From positions 1-15,308 of the forward strand of contig DBMK01000310.1 in the NCBI GenBank assembly GCA_002298885.1: a stretch of 15,308 nt of DNA. The letters run 5' to 3'. This document shows, piece after piece, positions 1 through 5,663 of this stretch. The translations under genes and the position numbers were made by a program. Below the pieces are notes generated by a model. It saw nothing but the letters and a program-made list of their open reading frames with translations, was not told the origin of the DNA and ran no database searches. This DNA comes from Anaerolineaceae bacterium UBA700 (GTDB lineage Bacteria; Chloroflexota; Anaerolineae; Anaerolineales; Anaerolineaceae). Every line of letters starts with the position of its first letter. The first letter of the stretch is position 1.

Positions 1-19
1 AACAAGATAAATCAAGCAC

Positions 20-60
20 GATGAACCGCCCGGCCTGAAAGGCCGGGCGGTTCATCTTTT
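20..60 (+). terminator. Intrinsic terminator of an upstream gene
   Basis: A perfect 16-bp inverted repeat (GATGAACCGCCCGGCC at 20-35 against 41-56) encloses a TGAAA loop and is followed directly by TTTT and an AT-rich stretch. This is the classic form of a factor-independent terminator on the + strand. The gene it ends lies before the window. Confidence 0.9.
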
Positions 61-64
61 ATTA

Positions 65-73
65 TGTTATAAT
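65..73 (+). promoter_or_regulatory. Extended -10 promoter of the lipoprotein operon
   Basis: TGTTATAAT at 65-73 is a perfect extended -10 element (TGn + TATAAT). No convincing -35 box is seen because the expected position falls in the preceding terminator stem. The start point would be near 80, giving a leader of about 54 nt ending in the AGGAGG ribosome binding site at 122-127. Confidence 0.7.
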
Positions 74-133
74 CATTTATCCACAATAATTACCTTATAT
101 ATCAAATCCAGAGTTCTGTTCAGGAGGGGATCG

Positions 134-1894
134 ATGAAACTGCGCATTTTCGTTTATGTGCTCCTGGTTTTAGCGGCGCTCTCGGCCTGCCAGTCCACCA
201 GCCCTACCCAGAATGGACCTGCCTCGCCGTCCGGTTCCACCCAGAACTACCAATACGTTTTCAACCCCGTCTCCAATGCTATCAGCCTTTCGGTAACCCT
301 GGATTCGGCCCACGGCGCTCAGGCTGTCATTCCGCTGAAGGGCGGCCAGATCCAGGCCACCGGCTCGGACGGCACCCTGTACACCCTGGATATCCCGGCC
401 GACGCCCTGGACAGCCAGACGAAGATCACAATCACGCCAGCCTCCGGCGTCTCCGGGCTGCCCTTTGGCAAGCAGCAGACCTACGCCGTACAGCTTTCCC
501 CGGAGGGGCTGTTCTTATATAAAGATGCCATTCTCACCATCACTCCGCCTCAGCCGCTTGCCCCGGACCGGCAGATCCTTTTCGGCTTCAAGGCCGGCGG
601 ACAGGCGCCCTACCTTGCGCTGCCGGTGGTCGATTCAAAGGAGATCAAGATCCGGCTGATGCATTTCAGCGGGTATGGGGTGGCTGAGGGGAGCATGACC
701 GAGGTTGCCCCGGTAGCGCAGCAGCTCGGCGGTGACCCCCAAAGCCGCCTGGAGAGTCTCACGGCCCAGGTACTGGTGGACGAGCGCCAGCGCCAGCAGA
801 GCGGCGCCAGCCCGGATAATTCGTTGGGTCAGACTGTCCTCGGTCTGATGGACCAGTACGAGCAGCAGGTGGTTAAGCCTGCCCTCGAGGCCGCCCAAAG
901 CTCCTGCGCATCCGGCAAGGAGGCCATCAACCAGGTGATCGGCCTGGAAAGGATGCGCCAGTTATTGGGCGTAAAAAGCAAGGACAGCCTCGGCGCGGAT
1001 ATCACGTCATTATTGAGCGCTGTCGGCAAAGTGTGCGTGCAGGAAGAATACAAGCGCTGCGTAGACCAGCACGTCATCCACCGCATGATCCCGCTCTGGC
1101 TGGGGCTTCTGCGTGAGTACCAACTGTTGGGCGGAGCCGAGAGCGGCCCCGAGCCGGAAGAAGTCAAGCTGGCCGAAGTACTGACTCGCCAGTGCCTGAC
1201 GTTCGAGCTGCAGTTCGATTCGAAAGGCAAGTTCGATGCCGGCGGCGGGGGTTACGATGCAGCGGTCAAGTCAGTCCTCCGGCTTCAATTTGACTCGAAC
1301 GACTTTAAAATAAAAGGCGACGCCCCGCTGGAAAGTGTGTCGTTCAACTTTAATCCCCCCAAGGGTTGCACTGCTAACGGTAAGACCGGCGGCGGCACCT
1401 TCCAGGTCAGTTCGCTCGAATACATCCAGGATGCGCACTCGGATACGGACACGGTGGGCTATGTGCGCGATTTTAAGCTCGTCTATTGGACAGGCGTCTC
1501 CAGTGAAAGTTATACAGTGGATTGCCCGCCCAAGAAAAAGGGCGACCAACCCGCTCACTACACCAGCCCGCCCACCGGCTACTGGAGCGGTATGTACTTC
1601 ACGCTACACGGGCCCGAATTAAATGCGGCTGGTCCGGGCGGCTCGGGCGCCCCGGCCAACCCCGGCGGGTTGCCTTCCATGCCGGACCTTTCGGCCATGC
1701 TCGGCGCGGCGCAGGCGGGAGCCATGCCGGCCTTCCCGGCCCCCTCTGTGCCCGAAGGCAGCGGCTTTGTCCTCGACAACTGGAACGTTTCCGGCGGCGC
1801 CCTGTTTGCCTCCAAAGAATGGATCAAGGACAGCGGCGGATTGGGAGTCACCGAAAGCGGCACGTTCAAGCTGTATCACAGACCAGGCAACTAA
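134..1894 (+). CDS. Lipoprotein with ZU5-like beta domain, function unknown
   Basis: 586 residues. The start is fixed by AGGAGG at 122-127, six bases before the ATG. Residues 1-18 are a signal peptide ending in the lipobox LSAC, so Cys19 should be lipidated and the protein anchored on the outer face of the membrane. Residues of about 66-185 (GGQIQATGSDGTLYTLDIP through MHFSGYGV) resemble the ZU5-like beta domain found in many bacterial surface proteins. Residues of about 230-350 look helical and carry several cysteines. The C-terminal third looks beta-rich and has a Gly/Pro/Ala-rich low-complexity stretch (about 500-543). The DinB gene starts one base after the stop, so the two are probably co-transcribed. 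The lipoprotein call rests on the lipobox; the ZU5 call is by recognition only, and the biological role is unknown. Confidence 0.8.
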   Translation: MKLRIFVYVLLVLAALSACQSTSPTQNGPASPSGSTQNYQYVFNPVSNAISLSVTLDSAHGAQAVIPLKGGQIQATGSDGTLYTLDIPADALDSQTKITITPASGVSGLPFGKQQTYAVQLSPEGLFLYKDAILTITPPQPLAPDRQILFGFKAGGQAPYLALPVVDSKEIKIRLMHFSGYGVAEGSMTEVAPVAQQLGGDPQSRLESLTAQVLVDERQRQQSGASPDNSLGQTVLGLMDQYEQQVVKPALEAAQSSCASGKEAINQVIGLERMRQLLGVKSKDSLGADITSLLSAVGKVCVQEEYKRCVDQHVIHRMIPLWLGLLREYQLLGGAESGPEPEEVKLAEVLTRQCLTFELQFDSKGKFDAGGGGYDAAVKSVLRLQFDSNDFKIKGDAPLESVSFNFNPPKGCTANGKTGGGTFQVSSLEYIQDAHSDTDTVGYVRDFKLVYWTGVSSESYTVDCPPKKKGDQPAHYTSPPTGYWSGMYFTLHGPELNAAGPGGSGAPANPGGLPSMPDLSAMLGAAQAGAMPAFPAPSVPEGSGFVLDNWNVSGGALFASKEWIKDSGGLGVTESGTFKLYHRPGN

Positions 1895-1895
1895 A

Positions 1896-2417
1896 ATGGA
1901 CCCTTCTTTGACCGCAATCATCGGGCGCCAGTTCGAGGCGTCCATCGAAATGCTTGGAAACGCCCTGCGCGCCTGCCCCGACGACCTATGGCATGCCTAC
2001 CTGTGGGAGGATCGCTCCCACCCCGAATTCACCCAGTTCTGGTACGTGGCCTATCACGCCCTTTTCTGGCTCGACCTCTACCTGTCCGGGGCGGTGGAAG
2101 GCTTCACGCCCCCGCCGCCCTTCTCGCTGGAGGAGCTGGACCCGGCGGGGGTGCTCCCCGAGCGGCCGTTCACCCGGGCCGAGCTCCTGGCCTACCTCGA
2201 CCACGGCCTGCGCAAGTGTCGGGAGACACTCGAAGCCCTGACCGACGCGCAGGCCAGCCGGGTGTGCCGCTTCCCCTGGGGCGAGCTCACCTTCCTCGAG
2301 CTGATTCTGGATAACATGCGCCACGTCCAGGAACACGCCGCGCAGTTGAACATGCTCCTCGGCCAGAAATCCGCCCTGACCTCGCGCTGGGTGGCCAGGG
2401 TTAAGAAATCCTCCTAA
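1896..2417 (+). CDS. DinB-family metal-binding protein
   Basis: 173 residues from the ATG at 1896, one base after the lipoprotein stop. The same frame is open further upstream, but that extension overlaps the lipoprotein C-terminus and reads as low-complexity Arg/Pro sequence, so it is not used. The family is a four-helix bundle that binds a divalent metal through three histidines. Here they fit His54 (in AYHALFW) and His143/His147 (in RHVQEHAAQLN), the usual one plus HxxxH arrangement. Several DinB/YfiT-like proteins are thiol-dependent transferases or damage-inducible proteins, but substrate cannot be read from sequence. There is no good Shine-Dalgarno, so translational coupling to the upstream gene is likely. 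The kinase-like gene follows after 16 bases. Confidence 0.85.
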   Translation: MDPSLTAIIGRQFEASIEMLGNALRACPDDLWHAYLWEDRSHPEFTQFWYVAYHALFWLDLYLSGAVEGFTPPPPFSLEELDPAGVLPERPFTRAELLAYLDHGLRKCRETLEALTDAQASRVCRFPWGELTFLELILDNMRHVQEHAAQLNMLLGQKSALTSRWVARVKKSS

Positions 2418-2433
2418 AAAAACAAATAATTCT

Positions 2434-3309
2434 ATGCCCGACTCTACCGATCTCTTGCTCCAGCGTGTCCGCTCCCTCATGCCGGACCTGGCCATCGAAA
2501 CCTTCGAGCGCAACCAGGAAGGCCTGATCAATGACGTCGTTATCGTCAACCGCAGCTTTGTGTTCCGCTTCGCCCGCACGGAGGGGTACGCCCGGCTGCT
2601 GGAGGTGGAGCAGAAGATCCTCGACCTCATCCGCCCCCGGCTTGCCGTGCGCGTTCCCGAGCCGCGGTTGGCGGCCCCGGGCTGCATGGTCTATCCGCTG
2701 CTCGACGGGCAGCCGCTTTCCAACCGGACCCTGCTGGCGTTCGACGCAAACGCCCGGAGCTCTCTCGCCCAGGGTGTCGGGATGTTCCTGCGCCAGCTGC
2801 ACGCCGCCCCCACCACCGCCGCGGGCTGGGAGGTTCCGCCCACCCGCGCCTACGTCACCCGCCCGGATTACGTGGATCTGTATCACAAAGTCAAAGAAAA
2901 GATTTTTCCGCTGTTCCAGAACTACCAGGTCGAGTGGGCCGAGGACCTGTTCGACCGCCCGCTGAACGATCCTCAATTTTTCGGCTACGTCCCTGCATTG
3001 ATCCACGGCGATCTGGCCTCTTATCACATCCTGTTCGACCCGGTCGGGCCCAAAGTGACCGCCATCATCGACTTCGGCATGGCCGGCCTGGGCGACCCTG
3101 CCTCCGACTTCGGCAATTTGATCAGTATCTACGGCGAATCGTTCGTCGGCACGATGGCCGAGTCCTATCCAGGACTCGAGAAATTGATGCCCCGGGCGCG
3201 CTTCTACGCCCAGACCCTCGAGCTGGAATGGGTCCTGCGCGGCCTCGAATCGGGGGAAACCTTCTGGTTCACCGCCCACCTGGGCGGCGCAAGAGATATT
3301 AAAGCTTAA
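2434..3309 (+). CDS. APH-family (aminoglycoside phosphotransferase fold) kinase-like protein
   Basis: 291 residues, close to the usual APH length. The catalytic loop HGDLASYHILFD begins at His191 with the catalytic base Asp193. The metal-binding DFG is at 213-215 (AIIDFGMAGLGDP), followed by the structural Asp225 (ASDFG). The N-lobe strand VFRFAR (about 43-48) takes the place of the ATP-binding Lys strand. The Asn that usually follows the catalytic Asp by five residues is His198, a variant known in some APH subfamilies. The family phosphorylates small hydroxyl compounds such as antibiotics, choline or sugars; the substrate here is unknown and resistance should not be assumed. No Shine-Dalgarno precedes the ATG (AT-rich AAAAACAAATAATTCT). 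It is probably the last gene of the operon beginning at 134. Confidence 0.82.
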   Translation: MPDSTDLLLQRVRSLMPDLAIETFERNQEGLINDVVIVNRSFVFRFARTEGYARLLEVEQKILDLIRPRLAVRVPEPRLAAPGCMVYPLLDGQPLSNRTLLAFDANARSSLAQGVGMFLRQLHAAPTTAAGWEVPPTRAYVTRPDYVDLYHKVKEKIFPLFQNYQVEWAEDLFDRPLNDPQFFGYVPALIHGDLASYHILFDPVGPKVTAIIDFGMAGLGDPASDFGNLISIYGESFVGTMAESYPGLEKLMPRARFYAQTLELEWVLRGLESGETFWFTAHLGGARDIKA

Positions 3310-3361
3310 GGAATTGCCTTCTCCCCGGAATTGCCTTCTCCCCGGGAATTGCAGTCTCCCC
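3310..3361. repeat. 17-bp tandem repeat, three copies
   Basis: The unit GGAATTGCCTTCTCCCC occurs at 3310-3326 and 3327-3343. A third copy at 3345-3361 differs by two bases (GCAGTC for GCCTTC) after one extra G. It starts directly after the phosphotransferase stop codon and runs into the dispersed palindrome at 3358. Confidence 0.85.
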
Positions 3362-3400
3362 CTCTCCATTCCATGGAGAGGGGGCCGGGGGGTGAGGTCT
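3358..3400. repeat. Dispersed GC-rich palindrome, copy 1
   Basis: A 12-bp stem (3358-3369 with 3373-3384, loop TCC) is followed by the conserved tail GGGGGCCGGGGGGTGAGG at 3380-3397. Nearly the same 18-base tail ends the elements at 5329-5346 and 7499-7516, so this is one member of a repeat family rather than a simple terminator. No T-run follows. Confidence 0.75.
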
Positions 3401-3439
3401 CTCTGCCTGCAAGCAAGCCTTCTAACCTAATCCCAGGCC

Positions 3440-3467
3440 TTGATAATTACGATTATTTTGGTAGAAT
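3440..3467 (+). promoter_or_regulatory. Promoter of the cysM leader and cysteine operon
   Basis: TTGATA (3440-3445), a 16-base spacer and TAGAAT (3462-3467), with TG one base upstream of the -10 (TGGTAGAAT), make the best complete promoter in the window. The predicted start is near A3474. The transcript would then begin about 270 bases before cysM and include the leader peptide and attenuator. Confidence 0.7.
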
Positions 3468-3473
3468 ATATCC

Positions 3474-3704
3474 ATGTAAGTCTCTGGATGCCTGGGGCGT
3501 TTATTTCGCCGGCGCGGCCGTCGGAATTAAACCCTTCCGGACGTTTCGAATTGGAGTGTTCTATGTTCGACTGCTCGTGTCTGAGGCGGGGTTCGTAACC
3601 ACCGTCTCGACCGCATAAAAAGGTACACTGGACCGGCTGAAGACGGTGGCGGGACTCCGCATGCTCGGATTTTGCATGCCAGGCGTTCGCTCGCCGTCTT
3701 TTTT
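3474..3704 (+). ncRNA. Predicted cysteine-responsive attenuator leader of the cysM operon
   Basis: Two upstream hairpins (3496-3499/3507-3510 and 3519-3526/3535-3543) precede the short Cys-containing ORF. Segment 1 (3579-3593) and segment 2 (3597-3611) form a strong 14-bp hairpin with two single-base bulges and loop CGT. Segment 2 can instead pair with segment 3: CCACCGTCT 3599-3607 with AGACGGTGG 3641-3649, nine perfect pairs, extendable to 3613/3634. Segment 3 can also pair with segment 4 (TCGCCGTCT 3691-3699, nine pairs with two G-U), which runs into TTTTTT at 3699-3704 as an intrinsic terminator. Having 1:2, 2:3 and 3:4 mutually exclusive is the architecture of a trp-type attenuator. Pairings are seen directly in the sequence; cysteine control is inferred from the peptide codons and the downstream genes. 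Confidence 0.72.
3563..3598 (+). CDS. Predicted Cys-codon leader peptide MFDCSCLRRGS
   Basis: An 11-residue ORF with Cys codons TGC (3572-3574) and TGT (3578-3580). A well-placed Shine-Dalgarno (TTGGAG ending at 3556, six bases before ATG) selects this start. An in-frame ATG at 3488 would give a 36-residue version with a third Cys codon at 3557-3559, but it has no ribosome binding site. The stop codon TAA (3596-3598) lies at the loop and descending arm of the 1:2 hairpin. A ribosome halted at the Cys codons would cover segment 1 and leave segment 2 free; a ribosome at the stop codon would cover segment 2. That is the geometry needed for attenuation of the cysteine genes that follow. Too short to support by composition alone. 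Confidence 0.62.
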   Translation: MFDCSCLRRGS

Positions 3705-3705
3705 A
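3641..3705 (+). terminator. Attenuator terminator hairpin before cysM
   Basis: AGACGGTGG (3641-3649) pairs with TCGCCGTCT (3691-3699), with an inner GCATGC/GCATGC stem (3659-3664/3674-3679), followed by six T and ATTTT. It lies between the leader peptide and cysM, so it must be conditional for cysM to be expressed from the 3440 promoter. Confidence 0.75.
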
Positions 3706-3744
3706 TTTTCGGATCGATTGTTGCTTACTTAATGGAATGAATAT

Positions 3745-4695
3745 ATGGCGTTAGTCAACCTTAAAAATCGTCCCGACATCGGATACCAGCTCGGCGCCCT
3801 GGGGGCGCTGGTGGGCAATACCCCGCTCCTGCCGCTCTCCCAGGTGACCGCCGGGCTTTCGCCGCGGGTGAAGGTGTTTGCCAAGGCGGAGTGGTTCAAC
3901 CCCGGTGGCTCGGTCAAGGACCGCCCGGCGCTGAACATCATCCGCGCCGCCCTCGAATCCGGCGAGCTGGCCCCCGGAAAGCGCCTGCTCGATTCGACCT
4001 CGGGCAACATGGGCATTTCATACGCCACTTTCGGCGCCTCGCTGGGCATCCCGGTGACCCTCACCCTGCCCGCCAATGCCAGCCCGGAACGCATCACCCT
4101 GCTGCGCGCCCTGGGCGTCGAGCTCATCCTCACCGACCCGCTCGAAGGCTCCGACGGCGCCCTGCTGGCGGCGCGCGACCTCGCGGCCCGCTACCCCTCC
4201 CGCTACTTTTACGCCAACCAGTACGACAACCCGGCCAACTGGCAGGCCCACTACCTCACCACCGGCCCGGAGATCCTCTCCCAGACAGGCGGCAAGGTCA
4301 CCCATTTCGTCGCCGGGCTGGGCACCTCGGGCACCCTCACCGGCGCCGGGCGCGCCTTGCACGCGGCTGATCCCGGCATCCGCCTGGTTGCCGTCCAGCC
4401 CAAGGCCGCCTTCCACGGGTTGGAGGGGCTCAAGCACATGGCTACCGCCATCCGGCCCAAGATTTACGACCCGGCCCTGGCGGATGAAATCGTCGAGGTC
4501 GAGACCGAAGCTGCTCACGCCATGGTCCGCCGCCTGGCGCGCGAGGAAGGTTTATTTACCGGCATTTCCTCCGGCGCCGCGGCCGTCGCCGCCCTCCAGG
4601 TTGCCGAGAAGCTGGACCACGGCCTGGTAGTGACCGTTTTCCCCGACTCGGGTTACAAATACCTGAGCGACCGCAACTTGTGGGAGGGCGCATGA
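3745..4695 (+). CDS. cysM: CysM-type cysteine synthase (PLP-dependent)
   Basis: 316 residues, fold-type II PLP enzyme. Lys58 in GGSVKDR is the Schiff-base lysine, STSGN (84-88) is the substrate loop, GLGTSGT (191-197) binds the PLP phosphate, and the C-terminal PDSGYKYLS (300-308) is typical. The neighbours mec, cysO and moeZ argue that the sulfur donor is thiocarboxylated CysO rather than free sulfide, as described for Mycobacterium CysM. The activated serine could be O-phosphoserine or O-acetylserine. The region corresponding to the O-phosphoserine-binding Arg of the mycobacterial enzyme reads HGLEGLKHM here, with Lys230 near that place, and the long mycobacterial C-terminal tail is absent, so substrate stays open. 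The Shine-Dalgarno is weak (GGA at 3734-3736). Its TGA stop overlaps the mec start (ATGA). Confidence 0.88.
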   Translation: MALVNLKNRPDIGYQLGALGALVGNTPLLPLSQVTAGLSPRVKVFAKAEWFNPGGSVKDRPALNIIRAALESGELAPGKRLLDSTSGNMGISYATFGASLGIPVTLTLPANASPERITLLRALGVELILTDPLEGSDGALLAARDLAARYPSRYFYANQYDNPANWQAHYLTTGPEILSQTGGKVTHFVAGLGTSGTLTGAGRALHAADPGIRLVAVQPKAAFHGLEGLKHMATAIRPKIYDPALADEIVEVETEAAHAMVRRLAREEGLFTGISSGAAAVAALQVAEKLDHGLVVTVFPDSGYKYLSDRNLWEGA

Positions 4696-5114
4696 CGATT
4701 AACATCCCCGCCAGCCTGCTCGCCAGGATCTGCGCCAGCCTGGAACAGGCCTACCCTGACGAAGGCGCCGGCTTCCTGCTCGGCTCGGACGGCGAGGCTC
4801 GCCGTGTGGTCGATTTCTATCCCCTCGCCAACACCCGTGAGGACGCCGCTCGCCCCACCCGCTACCTGATCTCCCCGCAGGATTACCTCAAAGGCGAGCA
4901 GCAGGCCGAAGCCCTCGGCCTGGACATCGTCGGTGTGTTCCATTCGCACCCCGACCACCCCAACCGTCCTTCGGAGTACGACCGCGAGTGGGCCCAGCCT
5001 TATTTCTCGTACCTGATCACCAGCGTCCAATCCGGCCGGGCCGTCGAAAGCCGCTCCTGGCGCCTGAGCGAGGACCGGACTAAATTTATCGAAGAGGATA
5101 TTGTTACCACTTGA
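4692..5114 (+). CDS. mec: Mec-type JAMM metalloprotease (CysO-cysteine peptidase)
   Basis: 140 residues. ATG 4692 is chosen over the GTG at 4680 because it overlaps the cysM stop as ATGA and has GGGAGGG at 4682-4688. The zinc-binding JAMM motif is complete: Glu24, His84-Ser-His86-Pro, then Ser94 and Asp97 (HxHx10D). In the CysO pathway this enzyme cleaves the new amide between the CysO C-terminal glycine and cysteine, releasing free cysteine and recycling the carrier. Small stand-alone JAMM proteins beside ThiS/MoaD-like carriers are typical of this role. Mec is the most likely identity given cysM, cysO and moeZ around it; a general desampylase-like role is the alternative. Confidence 0.87.
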   Translation: MTINIPASLLARICASLEQAYPDEGAGFLLGSDGEARRVVDFYPLANTREDAARPTRYLISPQDYLKGEQQAEALGLDIVGVFHSHPDHPNRPSEYDREWAQPYFSYLITSVQSGRAVESRSWRLSEDRTKFIEEDIVTT

Positions 5115-5209
5115 TCTGATGTGAGTATCGAAACGCACAATTTACCTCAAACTTCGGGTTAAAATTATCTGTACTATATGTTACCTTTGCCTATAACATA
5201 CCTTGAACC
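5115..5209. other. AT-rich spacer after mec, no gene seen
   Basis: An AT-rich stretch with no ORF. TACTAT (5172-5177) and TATAAC (5192-5197) could be -10 boxes for a second promoter feeding cysO and moeZ, but neither has a convincing -35 or a correctly spaced TG. Confidence 0.3.
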
Positions 5210-5349
5210 GGACCTCTCCCCCAGCCCCTCCCCTGAAGGGGAGGGGAGCAGCGCTTTAGTCGTTGTTTTTGGCGATACGTCGCCAAAAACAACGACATTA
5301 AGTTCTTCTCCCCCTTCCCTTCAGGGAAGGGGGCAGGGGGGTTAGGTCC
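5210..5349. mobile_element. 140-bp composite palindromic element (MITE/REP-like), copy 2
   Basis: The ends are inverted: GGACCT at 5210-5215 and AGGTCC at 5344-5349, with matching C-rich and G-rich tracts inside. It holds three stem-loops: 5225-5234/5237-5246 (10 bp), 5259-5275/5280-5296 (17 bp perfect, loop TACG) and 5310-5320/5323-5333 (11 bp). The right tail GGGGGCAGGGGGGTTAGG (5329-5346) matches the tails of copies 1 and 3, and the left end is an inverted version of it. No coding capacity and no clear target duplication are seen. It separates mec from cysO in an operon whose other junctions overlap or nearly so, which suggests later insertion. Confidence 0.72.
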
Positions 5350-5387
5350 AAACAAGATAGCCACTTAGAAAAATGTAGGAGTTTTCA

Positions 5388-5660
5388 ATGCCTGTTTTAC
5401 GCATCCCCACCCCTTTGCGGGCCTACACCAACGGCCAGAGCGAAATCCCGGTCGCCGGGGCCACCGTCTCGGACGTGCTCACCGACCTGACCGCCCATTA
5501 TCCGGCCATCCGGCCGCATATCCTCAAAGAGAACGGCGATTTGCGCCCCTTCGTAAACCTGTTTAAAAACGAAGATAACGTGTCCGACTTGCAGGGTCTG
5601 CAGACGAAGCTCGGCGAGAACGACCGCCTGCGCATCATTCCCAGTATCGCCGGAGGATGA
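5388..5660 (+). CDS. cysO: CysO/ThiS/MoaD-family sulfur carrier protein
   Basis: 90 residues ending in Gly89-Gly90, the ubiquitin-like C-terminus that is adenylated and converted to a thiocarboxylate. The hydrophobic pattern (VLRIPTPLRAYT, ATVSDVLTDL, RPFVNLFKN, ENDRLRIIPSIAGG) fits the beta-grasp fold, and length is normal. The start has AGGAG at 5377-5381, six bases before ATG. Between a JAMM protease and a MoeZ-type activator, and downstream of cysM, the role is most likely sulfur donor for cysteine rather than for thiamine or molybdopterin, although the family cannot be split on sequence alone. moeZ starts three bases after the stop. Confidence 0.88.
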   Translation: MPVLRIPTPLRAYTNGQSEIPVAGATVSDVLTDLTAHYPAIRPHILKENGDLRPFVNLFKNEDNVSDLQGLQTKLGENDRLRIIPSIAGG

Positions 5661-5663
5661 GCC

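Noticed and set aside
1623..1895. N-terminal extension of the DinB frame into the lipoprotein gene
   Set aside because: The extra sequence is Arg/Pro low-complexity in a shadow frame. The DinB family begins near the ATG at 1896, one base after the upstream stop.
2401..3369. 322-residue open frame on the minus strand across the phosphotransferase gene
   Set aside because: It mirrors a gene with intact APH motifs on the + strand, and its own translation is Arg/Gly/Glu-rich with no family resemblance. It is a high-GC shadow.
3331..3618. 95-residue open frame through the leader region
   Set aside because: It starts upstream of the mapped promoter motif, in the tandem repeat, has no ribosome site, and is in a different frame from the Cys leader peptide. 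Its translation resembles no family.
3474..3704. 6S RNA or another free-standing structural RNA
   Set aside because: Length and a U-run end would allow it, and GATGCCTGG (3487-3495) can pair with part of the 3' side. However, the three mutually exclusive stems and the Cys ORF with its ribosome site are better explained by attenuation.
3474..3704. T-box (tRNA-sensing) leader for cysteine
   Set aside because: The context and terminator/antiterminator layout would suit it, but the near-invariant UGGNACCGCG block is absent from the antiterminator strand and no stem I motifs were recognised. A T-box covariance search would settle this.
3474..3704. SAM, cobalamin, TPP or molybdenum-cofactor riboswitch
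   Set aside because: None of the conserved core sequences of these classes could be found in the leader.
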